This document shows, in pieces, positions 10,471 through 22,549 of a DNA stretch of 64,000 bases. The stretch comes from Branchipolynoe longqiensis (lineage: Eukaryota > Annelida > Polychaeta > Phyllodocida > Polynoidae): NCBI GenBank assembly GCA_030323885.1, contig JASIRB010004218.1:1-64000 (forward strand), read 5' to 3'. Positions within the stretch are counted from its first letter, which is position 1, and each line of letters opens with the position of its first letter. The position numbers and the translations under genes were made by a program. Below the pieces are notes generated by a model that searched no databases, had not been told where the DNA came from, and saw only the letters and a list, made by a program, of their open reading frames with translations.

Positions 10471-10546
10471 AGAGTAAAACTGGGGTATTTTCAATCTTCT
10501 TTAGAGTAGTTCAATCAGGAAATATATTTGTGTAATGTAAAATATG

Positions 10547-11545
10547 TTAGTTTTCTGCTATTATCACCCACTTTTTTTGGCACTAATCAAAACAATGTCA
10601 TTAGTAAAATGCACATTTCAGTGCCCTCTTTAAGCATTGCATGCACAGAGAAAGTAATTTATAATACAATATTTATTACTTGATTATGTTGCAAATATTT
10701 CAAGGAATTATTCTGGATTCTGGTTTCATTCAGAATATATTATGAAAGTGATATTTAATGGGATGATCTGAGTCCAAATTGTATAATTTGATTTCTTCTT
10801 GGAAAAAATCCACTCCACTTCACATACAGTGTCATCTTGTATTACAAATCATATACATTATTTAAACAATGCAATAGACACTCCAACATGTTGAGGCCTC
10901 AAGCAAGCACATGTGCTTTGTGCAGGTTTGTTTTGCTTTTAAAATTCTCACAATGCACTGTGACGCTGGAATTATGAACTGGTCTATTTAAACAAATTGG
11001 ATGACATATTGTTTGAAATAAGTTATGTTAGTTTTAGCAAATTCATAGCAATGAGTGATATTAGGAGTATTTCCCATAGGCATAACTGCAGTGGCTTATG
11101 TTGTTACTCTCACAACACTGTCTCCAGGACAGGTTCCTAAGCAACCCTTTAGAAAAAATGTCAGGAAGCTGGGTTGATATATGCACATCATTTTGCAATC
11201 TAATATGATAAATAAATTATATGAGATGATAATTATGAATGTTCATCTATCATAGCTCCTAATTTAAGCATATATGTGTGCAGTGGTAATAATCCCTGTT
11301 CACAAATGGGCTTTAAGTTGCTCAACTAGTTCGCTTCATCTAAGTCGACTCAGATCGCACGTGTGAACTCAACTAGTTCGCCTCAAGTAAACCACTTCGC
11401 AAGGTAGATTGGATGAGGCAAACTAGCTTGAGTCGGCCTAAGTGACATGTGTGAACACAACTGGTTTAGTTGAGGTGGCTTAAGCACATGGATGGAGACT
11501 GCTTCCTATCAGGTAGTTGCTTTCAAATCATAGTGCTTAGAACAC
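10547..11545. other. No gene; AT-rich with degenerate repeats
   Basis: No protein homology is visible. Positions 11,205-11,300 are related to 23,855-23,940 (agatgataattat...catctatcatagc). Positions 11,315-11,480 repeat actagttcgc.tca in both orientations and could fold. Confidence 0.5.
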
Positions 11546-13496
11546 ATGTTTGGACTGTTTAGACCCAGGGCGCAGCAGGCCACGCCCGGACACCCCTTGC
11601 GACCTCTGGGGTTCGCACCCGGGCCTCTACCAGGGCCACACACCCTCACATCACCCCCCGGGAGGAGACCCACCCTGCAGAAACCCCAAACAGCCCTCCT
11701 CAGGGCCCCCAACCAGGTGCTGATCACACCTACAGAAACGGCCCTCCTCCTGACCAGTCTGCAGGAGAAGATACAGCCTCATCATCACGCTCAGATGATG
11801 AGTCCGACATTGATGTAGGGTCTCCTCCATCACCCCTGCCCATCCTCCCCCCCCCCACTCACCATCACCAGCCCCCCCCCCCCCCACCCAGCCCCGACCA
11901 TGAACAACCCCCAAAACTCCCCAACCACAGCGCCCCCAAAGGGCAAAGGAAAGGGGGAAAACATCAATTTTTGATGACATATTGTTTGAAATATGTCATC
12001 AAACCCAACCCGTGGACCCCCTGCAGCCTCCACCACCACCAGCACCACCACCACAGCCCCCGCCACCACCCCCAACTCCCCTGTCCCAGGCACCAGTGCC
12101 CCCACCCCTTCCTCATCCAATGAAACATCCACGGTAGATCCCGAATGGTCCACCGTGGTCCGAAGGACCAAAAAACCTGCCCCTCCCTCCAAAAAGAACT
12201 CCCCCACAGAGTTTCACCCTGATGCCCGCCGCCCCAATTGTTTCCTTGCGCTCTTCCTCTAGAGTGGGGATGCCTGGTAGACCTTGAACCACTGGCACTG
12301 ATACCCTGACCCTGGACAAATACCCTGACCACGTGGTCATTGGGATACAGATGCTGGAGTCTCTTGAGAGACTCCACGCAGCTCCCAAATTCGCTGAGAT
12401 CAGAGGATCAGCGGAGACCCACCACTATGTGGTAACCGGGCTCCACCCCCTAGCCAACCCTTCCGATCTAGTTGGTCAACACGTGTCTCCCGCATCACCC
12501 CCAAAGGCGGCAAACCTATGCACTGCGTAAATATCCACACCACCTCCCCCTTGAGCACTTCCGCCAAGCTTGACTTCGGCACCCTAGGCCACCTTCGGGT
12601 GGCAACCCCTCACGAGCGGCCCACTTACTAGACCCAGTGCCAGAGGTACACCCACTACAAACGTGCGTGTAGTGCCACAGACATAATCTGTGCAAACTGT
12701 GTTACCAGGTCAACTCGCGGAGGGGTGCGTGCTGAACGACAGGTGTACAGCATGCGGGGGCGACCACATCTCCCGAGACCCCCACTGCCCAGAGAAGCGC
12801 AGGCTCTGGAGAATGCTCAACTCCCCCCCTCCAACAAAAGAACTAACCCCCCAAACCGGCCAACCCAACCCCACCCCTCACCTCCCCCTACCACACACCC
12901 GACAACCCCCAACCAACATCTCCCCCAACCAAGTTCCCCCCACTCCAGCCAACCCATGCCAAAAACCCAACCCCACACGCACACATCCCACCCCTCCTCT
13001 TCCTCCACCCACACGCACCACCCCCAGCAAACCCACCACCACACACTGCCCACACACGCGATCCATCGCCACACAAGCCCCCAGCCAGGTCAACACCACC
13101 ACACCCAAGTGCGATGCCTGCACCCAAACCTCACCCACACCCACTCCCACTCCCACACCCACACCCGCTCCCACACCCACTCCCACACCCACTCCCACTC
13201 CCGCACCCACACGCACACCCACCCCCACACGCACACCCACCCACGCATGCACACCAATGCCCGCACCCACACCCACTCCCTCTCCCACACCAACACCCGC
13301 ACCCACACACACCCATGACACACTTCAGGCAGTTGAAGACAGTCTCGCCCCAGGAACAACCAGCGACCCACTGGGTTCCATAATCCATATGTTCATTGTC
13401 TTTCACCGCACCATAGCCCTCATGCCACAACCCACAACCACCACACCACCAACCAACCGCAACACCCTGAGCCACCAACATGGATACACAATGTAA
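11546..13496 (+). pseudogene. I-type LINE ORF1 (zinc-knuckle, Pro-rich)
   Basis: The recognisable pieces in order are PEWSTVVRRTKKPAP at about 12,131, the block FAEIRGSAETHHYVVTGLHP at 12,390-12,450, and CTACGGDHISRDPHC (third zinc knuckle) near 12,748. A Pro/Thr repeat tail encoded by a minisatellite then runs to about 13,320. The first two zinc knuckles are lost to frame changes near 12,480-12,700. ORF1 proteins of this group bind the LINE's RNA. Comparison with 22,533-23,590 shows the same order of blocks. Confidence 0.75.
13130..13320 (+). repeat. CCCACA-rich minisatellite inside ORF1
   Basis: Units of roughly 6-12 bp (cacccactcc, cacccacacc) give Pro-Thr or His-rich peptides in every forward frame. 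This explains the many long overlapping frames here, which are not separate genes. Confidence 0.85.
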
Positions 13497-13559
13497 CAAC
13501 CACAACACCAACCGCCACACACACCCCACACCACCTCCAACAAACTCCTCCAACCTCAC

Positions 13560-16500
13560 AGTCCTCTCCTGGAATTGTGCAGTCCTATGAACACAACTGA
13601 GACCCCCTCATCAACAAATTAAAAACCGACCGCATAGATGTGGCTATGCTCCAGGAAACATGGAAGATAGATCCATCATGCATCAAAGGCTACACCACTT
13701 ACCACATCCCTGCAGTCGAATCACTAATCAGGGGCAGACCAAAGGGAGGCACCACCATCTTAGTCAACAACCATATCCACGCCACCAAAATAGCAAACTC
13801 CAGAGCCAACCCCACAGCCGACACGTTGCGTGTACGCCTCAAACTGGCCACAACCACAATAGACACCTTCAACATATACAATCCCTGCAACACCCAATAC
13901 ACCCTCGACCCCATCCTCCAAGCCCACTGCAATGCAGCGACACACTAAATAATCATGGGAGACTTCAACACCCACCACTCCATCTGGGGATGCAACAACA
14001 CAGACACCGCCAGAGGATGCACACTACTGGCAAAGGTCCTGACTCGGCGAATCACTCTTTAATGAACGATGGTTCGCCCAATCATTGTAGCGGCTTGTCC
14101 ATTGACCTCTGCATCCTAGACATCGTGGGAACTGACTGACCTGTACTCAGACCACCACGCAGCGCTCCTACGCACAAACGCACCCAAGGCCCCCCCCCAC
14201 AAACCCTGGCCAGATTCAACCTGGACGGAGCTGATTGGGGAGCCTTCAACCAACACCTACAACATCTCACACCACCAATCCTCCCAACACCTGCTACGAG
14301 TTCACCGTACTCCTCCGCGACGACATGGAGGCCACCATCCAACAGACAACAAACCGCCGCCTCCCCGGCACCACAAACTCTCCCACCATCAGGAGAGCCA
14401 AACGCCACAAAAACAAACTCCTCCGCAAGCTCCGTTCCAACCCCAACCCAGGCACTGAAAAATTAGTAAACATAGCCACCGAATGGTTGAACGAGCTCAT
14501 CATATCCGAAAATGACAGAATGTGGAAACTCTGGTGCACCAAAATTTCATGGCACACCTTCCTCACACGCCTCTGGCAAAAGCTAAAATGCATACAGGGG
14601 ACCACCCCCCCCCCATGCACCCCTTGAGCCAAACCCACTACAAACAGCCACAAACCAACTTACCACCTTCATCAACAGAACAAACCCACAACTTTGCTTA
14701 CCAAATACAGACCTACAAACCCTCGCCAGAGACGACCCCCGGCGAGAGGATGTCATCAACAGTGCCATAGACCTCCCTTCCACCCATGACTTTGACCTCC
14801 CCCTCACCAAGACCAAGCTTGAAAGGGCCCTCCGTGCTGGGCCATCTCGAAACCTTCTCCAGCAACCCGGTCAGCGGCTTCCCCGAAGTACTTGTCGGGT
14901 TCCGAGGCGGACATGGCACGCAGCACGCCACCCTCACCCTCCTCGAGGAGATAGTACACGCCAGTGGACGAGGCTTTGGTGCGGCTGTCATATTCCTCGA
15001 CCTCGAGAAGGCCTTCGAGCTGGTCGACCACAATGTTATCCTTGCCTCCATCATTGAGCTGGGAGTCACCGGGAAGCCTCTAACATTCATGAAGAACTAC
15101 CTACGTGACAGGCGAGCAATTGTCCATTTCCAGGGCAGCATCTCTCCCCTCAACCATCTAAAAAATGGCGTCCCTCAGGGCGCTGTCCTCAGCCCCTTCC
15201 TCTTTAATGCTGTAGTCGCCGCCCTCATAAGCCGACTGAAAACAGACATTACTTAGCGCCACCTCAAACATGTCAAGATCCTGTGCAATGCAGACGACAT
15301 CTCTGTTGTCTGCTCACGCACCAGGGACGTGCCCCTCCTCACAGCGGATGTCTTGCTCCTACGTAGCGACACCTGCCGTGATCTGGGGCTCAAAATATCC
15401 TCAAATAAACCAAAGCCATGATGATGTTCACAGATCAGCCTCCCCCCCCCACTCTGAATCGCAGACCTGGACTACCTCAGAGTCAGGCTTGATCTTAAAC
15501 TCACCATGAGACCACTTTTGAAGCAACTGGCCTCCAGAATGAACAACAGACTTCTTCTAATGACTAGAATCTCTGCGTTCAACTGGGGAGCCCTAGCCGA
15601 AGTGCTCAGTCTCTTCTACAAACAGGCCACGCGGGCCCTCTATGACTATGCAGCCAACACTTTTTCCTGGATTGGTTACTGCAGAGACAACCGTAGGGCC
15701 TGTGTCCATCGCAGTAGCACCCTGACCAAATACCTCACCCTGGAAAGAGTCCAATACCAGGCAGTGCGACTCATCACCCGAGCTCGCAGGACAACCAGAG
15801 TTGAGATTCTCCTCCTTGAGGCCAACTTCCCACCACTCCATCTACCCATACAACAGCTGCTGGCAAACCACCTCTGCCAAGCTCTGACTATAGGGCATTC
15901 CACCTTCTACCGCAGCGCAGCTCTTACCTGCAAAATGGTCCAAGATGGTGCCTCGGCCTCTCCTGGGGAACGAAGATGGCCATCTGCACCCTGAAACAAT
16001 CCCATGGGCTGGCACTCACTGATGCCCCTGACCTCCACGCAAGACCTCCCTGGTACTCCTTGCCCATAGAGGTCAGGCTCACCAGCCCCTGCTCAAGCAA
16101 AAACAACTACATGACCATAGTCCTCAAAACCCTGGCACAGGAAACCATCGCCTCGGCCAAAGAGGACTTCCCTCAAGCCACCACGGTTTACACTGATGGC
16201 TCACTCAACCCTGACACAGGCCGAGCCGGGGCTGGACACTTCCTACTAGATGGGCAGGCTAGATGCCTTATCAGGGTCACGGACTACTCCTCCATCCTCA
16301 ATACATAGCTCGCCGCCATCCACCATGCACTGACCCACCTACGACACTGCAGCTGCATAGTAGTCACCGACTCGCTCAATGCAGTCTGCAAGATCAAGGA
16401 CCACAGAGCTAGCCACTCTCTGGCCACCTTGATCCAGAACACCATCGCCACCAGGCATGAAGCTCACCTCGACACAGTGCTGGTCTGGGTTCCCTCCCAC

Positions 16501-16760
16501 ATAGGACTTTCTGGTAATGACCAGGCCGACTCAACTGCTCTGGACTGTTCTCACCACCCTGAGATCGACCTCATCATAGGGCACTCCCTGTCCAAACTCA
16601 AAGCCACTTGCTCTAGAGCCACCAAAGCCCTGTGGGAGGCCTCCCTCCATTGCGACACCGTCAGGAACCCATACTCTATCATTGAGGTCCCATCAGGGAG
16701 CCTGATGAGGTCCCATCAGGGAGCCCTACCTGGCCCCAAAACAAATCCAAAGCTAAAATA
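13560..16760 (+). pseudogene. I-type LINE ORF2: endonuclease, RT, RNase H (broken)
   Basis: Endonuclease pieces: LSWNCA at 13,564, MLQETW at 13,645 and MGDFNTHHS at 13,950. RT: FLDLEKAFELVDHN near 15,000, NGVPQGAVLSPFLFNA near 15,170 and the catalytic box, which reads NADD instead of YADD at about 15,285. RNase H: YTDGSLNPDTGRAG near 16,192, VTDSLNAV near 16,365 and WVPSHIGLSGNDQAD near 16,490. In-frame stops at 13,946, 15,255 and 16,306 and several frame changes make it non-functional. Confidence 0.85.
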
Positions 16761-16940
16761 AATGGAAGGCAACTAACCTCGACCCACCCACCCACCCTGA
16801 CTCACACCCCACCAGGGCTCAGCAGAACACACCCTCAGGCCGAGAGCCCCGTGAAGTCCCGACCACAAAAACAACAAAAAAACACACATAAAAAAACCAC
16901 AACCCACTAAAAACCGCACACACCGAGAGCCCCGTGAGGT

Positions 16941-17035
16941 CCCGTTGGTGTTCGGTTAGTGTCCGGTTGGTGTCCGGTTGGTGTCCGGTTGGTGTCCGGT
17001 TGGTGTCCGGTTGGTGTCCAGTTGGTGTCCGATTG
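16941..17035 (+). repeat. 11-bp tandem array, ggttggtgtcc
   Basis: About eight units lie here, the outer ones degenerate. Degenerate traces (cggttgtcgtcc, cggttttcgtcc) continue to about 17,070. It directly follows the 3' end of the + strand LINE. Confidence 0.9.
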
Positions 17036-17302
17036 TCCGTTAGACATTCGGTTGTCGTCCGGTTTTCGTCCGTTTATCATCCGTTGGCTATTCGTTAATA
17101 TACGTTCCTTGTCTGTTTAGCGTTCGTTTTGTCCGGTACATTTCAGTACATTTCGGTACATTTTGATATCGAACACCACCGGACTAGACAATTCTTTGTC
17201 TGGTGGTGTCCGGTACTCAGTCCGGTAAGGTCTGACTGGGCCTTAACGCTGTATTTGTGACCACGGCTATAGATAGTCTTGAAAATGCTGTGCTTGAACA
17301 AT

Positions 17303-17677
17303 GACCCTATAATACTAAGACGGCTCACTCCCTATCTCTCGAATGGTAATGTCAATTTCGCAGTGCCACCTTGTGGTGGGTTTGATCAGCCTAGCTGCTG
17401 GTTGGTGTTTCACATGTAAACACATACAAATATATTATACATGAGATAGGTCAGTATGAATACACATCAATATGAAATTGCTATGAACAAATACACATCA
17501 TCATCAGCATCATCATCAGCATCGCCATCATCACACATCTTTCACATTCATATATACATTTATACATATAATATAGCACCTGTTTAACCAAGAGAACAGC
17601 CAGCGCACCAAGTGGTGGGTTTGATCATTTTGATTACACAGTACAGACTGAGTGAGCCGTCTTAGTATTATAGGGTC
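17303..17677. mobile_element. 375-bp MITE with perfect 28-bp terminal inverted repeats
   Basis: Left arm 17,303-17,330 (gaccctataatactaagacg...) is the exact reverse complement of 17,650-17,677. There is no ORF. The inside has CA-rich and catcatcag repeats. The phrase tggtgggtttgatca occurs twice inside (17,373 and 17,622). No clear target duplication was seen. Confidence 0.85.
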
Positions 17678-17732
17678 TTTGGCGTGAATCATTTTGAACA
17701 CTACTCAGTTTACAAAAGTATTAGTTCAGCAA

Positions 17733-17795
17733 TTTGCCACTAGGTGCCACCAGCGACCTCTTCACAGGACCCATGTGGAGGCACCTAGTGGCAAA
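17733..17795. repeat. 63-bp hairpin
   Basis: tttgccactaggtgcc at the left is the exact complement of ggcacctagtggcaaa at the right. The right arm resembles 23,946-23,980 (ggcacctagcgga.gacatggg), so it is probably part of a dispersed repeat. Confidence 0.75.
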
Positions 17796-18300
17796 CATGG
17801 GAAATTTAACCAGACATCATTTCATAAGCATATTCAGTGCTAAACGGAGTGACCCAACTAGCCACGGTGCGACCCAACCATCCACGGTTGAACTCGTTTG
17901 AGCTCGTTTAAACTTGTTTCCTGTACAAAGGCTAGGGGACCAGGTTGGAAACTGAGCGATAATAGATGAAAACTCCTATGCCTCTGCCTGAGCAAATGAA
18001 TGCCAGGGGACCAGGCTAGACCTCCACAGAGCTAGCAGTGTATGTTGTTGTTGTTTTGGGGAGTTTTCAGTCGCATTGGTGCGCTGAAGGCTGCAAATCT
18101 GCAGCACTGAATGGGCACCACTGAAAGCAGTCCCATGTGGTCGGGAGTTGGGTTCCGGTGTGTAGTGATCAGAGGAATTGAGGGGTAGGGGGGGAGGGGG
18201 CGGAGGAGGAACAAGGCAGCCTAAGAGTCCAACCACAGTCCTCTGAGAGGGCCGGGGGAGGCTGGGTGGTTGGTGTAGTTTTACACCCCAGTAAGACCCT
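17796..18300. other. No gene seen
   Basis: Forward and reverse frames here are short and lack recognisable domains. Poly-C/G tracts at about 18,180-18,205 create Pro-rich minus-strand frames that I do not believe are coding. Confidence 0.45.
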
Positions 18301-18545
18301 AGGCAATACCAGGATGTGCACCGACTTGTAACAGCGTGCACTCATGGCGACTTTATAGTGCTGCCCCATTGGGAAATCAGGCCGCTGGCGCCATGACCCG
18401 ATGTCCCACACAGTCACATTATCCTGACACTGTGCGCCCAGTCCCTGTCCTGATTTCATAACGCCAAGCGCCTAGCAGCAACAGGTACCCATTTTATAAG
18501 TCATTGGTTTGACTCGACCAGGATCCAAACTTCAGTCCCTCGAGA
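18300..18545 (-). mobile_element. tRNA-derived SINE, diverged copy
   Basis: It matches the full-length SINE at 39,363-39,701 over its body (caccgacttgtaacagcg..., actcatggcgactttatagtgctg, cacattatcctgacactg, aagtcattggtttgactcgacca). The tRNA-like head is degenerate. It lies directly beside the 3' end of the minus-strand LINE. Confidence 0.8.
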
Positions 18546-18594
18546 CCCACCGGTATGCACCGTAAGTCCGGCCAAGGCCAGAGGAAGAAGTGCA

Positions 18595-21500
18595 GTGAGG
18601 ATGGGATTAGTTAGGCAGAGGGTGGGGTTACCTGTTTGTTGCAGTGAAAATGAGTGGTTAGTTAGTAGTGGCACCAAGTCAGCTATGGCGATGAGGTGGG
18701 GCCTGCTAGTCCCCGATGTCATGAACTGGTCGACCGACAGTGTTGATGATGTCTGCATTCTGCCGGTAGAAGCGCGCAAGTGCGTTCCAGGATGAGTTGG
18801 AAATCCTGGAGAGGATAGCCAGAGCAGCCCTATTGTCGCTGAGTTGGCGGTCAGCATCCTCCATGAAGTCGCTGATGGCAGATCTGTCGATGGCGCCACA
18901 TGAGGCGAGTATGTGGGCCACATTAAAGATATTAGTTCCGCAGGGACAGCGCTGGAGGTTGGGGACATCAATCCAACGGCGGTAGCCAGTCCTGAAGCGG
19001 TTGATGGCGACTTGTGTAGAAGCAGGAAGGCCGACTGGATGGGGGATGTTCGTTCTGACCAGGGTGTACCAGAGCAGCTTATTGAATAAGGGTTCCGTAC
19101 TTGTTCCTTCTGTGTGGCTCGTTCCCAGAGTTTGGTGGTGGCTCGAGAAGCGGCGACGGCCAGTTTGGTCATGGATGGAAGGATGGCTGTCTCTACGTCT
19201 GCTCGGTTGGCACCAGCTAGAGCGGCATAGTCGGCCTGGTCATTACCATACAGTCCTATATGCGAGGGGACCCATAGCAGGACTGTGTTGAGGTGTGCCT
19301 GATGTCTGGTGAAGATTTTAATATGGATTGCGTCGGCAAGGGAGTGTCGGGCATTTGGGTGGGCGATCTCTTTGATGGCATTCAGAGAGTCGGTAATGAT
19401 GACGGCACTTGAGTTGTGGAGGTCTTCGAGGGCCAAGTGAATGGCGGCGAGCTCGGTATCGAGAGTGGATGCAAAGTCTGACACCCTGGTGGTGTTCTTT
19501 GTGTTGGAGAAGGGGATGAAGATTCCGGCTCCTGCTCTACCTGATGTTGGGTTAAGGGAGCCATCGGTGTAGACAGTCTTTGCGAGAGGAAATTCCACCT
19601 TCGCCTGAGTTATGGCCTCAAGAGCCAGGGAGTGGAGTTCTGGGGTGGTGTAAGCCGCCTTGGCAGCAACTAGGTTGGTGGTTCGGGTTTCCACTGGGAT
19701 GGAAACCCAAGGTGGCTTGAGAGGGCTCTGGGCGAAGTCTGCAATGTGGAGTCCATGGGAGTCCTTGAGGGAGGTGATGGCGTTCTTGAGACGGTAGGAG
19801 ATGTGAGGGTGACCGCGGGTCCCATCTCGGAGGTAGGCCGCGGCTCTGCGGATTGTTGTTGAAAGGCCTGAGGAAAGGGTTCTTGTGAGTTGGGTGGTGA
19901 GAAGTTGTTTGCCTCGGAGGTGGAGGGAGAGGGAGGCCGGATTCAAGGAGGATCTCGATCCTGGTGGTGCCGGGAACACGGAGGACAAGCCTGGCAGCCC
20001 GGTGTTGGATGTTCTCAAGTTTCCGGAACTCGTTCAAAAAGATCTTGTTCTTGGGTAGTTGAGTTTGGGGGTTGTCAAGCCCGAGGGCTGTGAGAGCGAG
20101 TGTGGGCGCAGCGTAGTCGAAGAGGGAGCGGACTGCCTGGCGGTAGAAGAGTGCGAGTACACTGTCCGGGGCGCCCCAGGAGAAGCCCGAGATCCTCTTC
20201 ATGAGGAGGAGTCTGTTGGTCATTCTGGTGGCCAAGTGGCGGCAGAGGGCTCTCATGCTCAGGTCTCGGTCTAGACGGATACCTAGGTAGTCGAAGGTGG
20301 AGACCCATTCGATAGGGGATCCATCTAGGTAGAGGGGGTGAAGTGGTTGACCTCTGAACATGTGCATATGATCTTGGTCTTGGTGGGGGAGATCTTTAGT
20401 CCAAGGTCCCGGCAGGCGTTTCCGACCAGGTGGAGCACCTGCTCAGCGAGATCCTGTGCATTGATCGCATGGGAGCAGGTGATGGCGATGTCATCTGCGT
20501 AGCAGACTATGGTTGTGTCTGTGATCTCTCGGGTGGCTAGGTCTTGTTTAAGCCTCCTAACGAGAGATGCCATCACTGCATTGAAGAGGAGGGGGCTGAG
20601 CACTACACCCTGGGGGACACCATTTTTTAGTTTGAGGTAGGGAGAAGAGGTGCCTTGGACACATACTCTGGCTCGCCTTTTCTGGAGGTAATTTCGGAGA
20701 TATGCAAGAGGCCGGCTGGCAATGCCAAGATCAGCCATTGATGTCAGTACCACGTTGTGGTCGATGAGCTCAAAGGCTTTCTCGAGGTCAAGGAAGATGA
20801 TTGCAGTTTCATGTCCAGTACCAAGGCCATAGGAAATGCTCTCAATGAGGGTGGCGACGGCGTGCTGAGTGCCTCGTCCTCCTCGGTAGCCGATGACCTC
20901 CTCAGGTAGGCCAGTGGTGGGGTCTTCTGTGACCATCTGGAGACGGGCGAGAACAATTCTTTCACTAACCTTCCCGAGGGTTTGGAGAAGGGAGATGGGT
21001 CTGACTTCACCCAGGGTTTTCTTGGGGATGGGGATGATATCAGCATCCTTCCAAGATTGGGGTATGTCCGCATTGTAGAAGATATTGTCGAGGAGGGGGA
21101 GGAGAGTTTCCCTGTTAGTGGCAGATAACTTTGTCCATGCAGTGTTAGGGACTCCGTCGGCTCCCGGGTTGTCTTCTTTGTGGTGTTGCCTAAGGCTCGG
21201 TCAAGCTCAGCCCTGGTCAGGTGGGTGTCAAGATTATGGGTGGATGGTGTGGCTGTTGAAATGTCTATGAGGTCGGCTCTCCAGGTGGAGTTCCTGGTGA
21301 GCGCTTGTTGGTGGGCATAAGGGAGGTTGATTGCAGGGTCTGTTCTGTCCGTGAACATTTTGTTGTGTTCTGCTGCAATTTGGTCATGGTGTGGGTAGAG
21401 TGGGGGGGTGGTGAGTCTCCCCTGGATGCTGTTAAGTTTGCGCCAGAGTTGTCTGGAGGTGGTGTGAGAGTTTATTTTGGTACACCAGAGTTTCCACTTC

Positions 21501-22549
21501 CTGTCCGATTCGGCAAGCTCGACATCTTTGGCCCAACTGGTGGCTATTTTAACGAGATTCTCAGTGCCTCGGTTGGGGTTCGTGCGTAGCTTGTAGAGGA
21601 GTTTGTTGCAGAATCTTTTTGCTCTCCTCATTGCATTGGAGGTGGTGCGGCCAGTGTGATTACAGGAGATGGTTTGCTCTATGGTGTCTGTCATTGCTTG
21701 GTAAGTGAGTGTTGTGAACTCATCACATGTGGTTGGTGGGTTCAGATCTATTAAGTTTTTTAGACGAAGGTTGAAGGTTGCCCAGTCCGCGTGGTTTAGG
21801 TTGAATCTGGGTGATGGTGGGGGGTGGGTGACTTTGGGTGCATTGGTGTGGAGGAGAGCTGCGTGGTGGTCTGAGTATAGTGTTGTGAGCTCCCAGGAAT
21901 CTGCGGCTGCAAGGCAGGAGTCGGTGATGCAGATATCGATTGATGTGCTTGCCCTGTAGGTAGGCGAGCCATCGTTGAGGATAGAATGGGATGTTGAGTC
22001 GAGGATCTCTGCTAGGAGGACACAGCCTCGAGGGGAATCGATGTTGTTGCGTCCCCAGGAGGAGTGGTGGGTGTTAAAGTCTCCCATGACAACCTGGTGA
22101 TCTGTGCCGTTACCGAGGGCCCGGAAGATGTGGTTTAGAGTATAAGTAGTGTTGACAGGGTTGTAAATGTTGTATACATCCATGACGGAGTGTGCTAGGT
22201 GGAGACGTATGCGAAGGGTGTCAGCATGAGGGTTGAATCTGTTGGGTGGGATCTTGGTGGAGTGGATGTGGTTGCTTACGAATGTGGTGGTTCCTCTTGA
22301 GGGTCTGCCTGCTGCTGCGTGTCTTACTGCGGGGATGTGGTATGTGGTGTAGCCTTTGATATGGGGTGGATCGATGAGGAAGGTTTCTTGGAGAAGTGCG
22401 ACGTCAATTTTCTCTCTCTTTAAGGTGTTGCCAAGAAGAGACATCTTGGATTTCAGTCCGGCACAGTTCCAGGAGAGAATGGTTAAAGAGTTGTTAGTGG
22501 AACGGGGATGGGAGTGCGGGCTGGTGGGGGCATTATTGTGTACCTCCAT
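18595..22549 (-). pseudogene. I-type LINE ORF2: AP-endonuclease, RT, RNase H (3-4 frame breaks)
   Basis: The ATG at 22,549 overlaps the end of ORF1. Endonuclease: LSWNCAGLKSK near residue 25, LLQETF, MGDFNTHHSSWG, LYSDHHAAL. RT: FLDLEKAFELIDHN at about 20,785, NGVPQGVVLSPLLFNAV at about 20,600, and catalytic YADD at 20,490-20,501. RNase H: YTDGSLNPTSGRAGAG near 19,570, ITDSLNAI near 19,390 and WVPSHIGLYGNDQAD near 19,250. A C-terminal Cys/His piece, HILASCGA, lies near 18,910. The reading frame changes near 20,900, 20,350, 19,950 and 19,060, so no full protein is made. Its normal job is target-primed reverse transcription in the nucleus. Confidence 0.9.

Larger units (their letters stand above)
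11546..16760 (+). mobile_element. I-type LINE, copy on + strand, decayed
   Basis: It has the same gene order and many of the same protein blocks as the minus-strand copy at 18.5-23.6 kb: ORF1 with zinc knuckle, then ORF2 with AP-endonuclease, RT and RNase H. It is full of stops and frame changes and lacks part of the endonuclease-to-RT linker near 14,780. The 3' end runs into repeats of gagagccccgtga.gtccc (about 16,840 and 16,925). It is more diverged than the other copy and so probably older. Confidence 0.85.

Noticed and set aside
12725..13559. Several overlapping Pro/Thr/His/Gly-rich frames on both strands
   Set aside because: All arise from the C-rich minisatellite in LINE ORF1; only the phase with the zinc knuckle fits the family.
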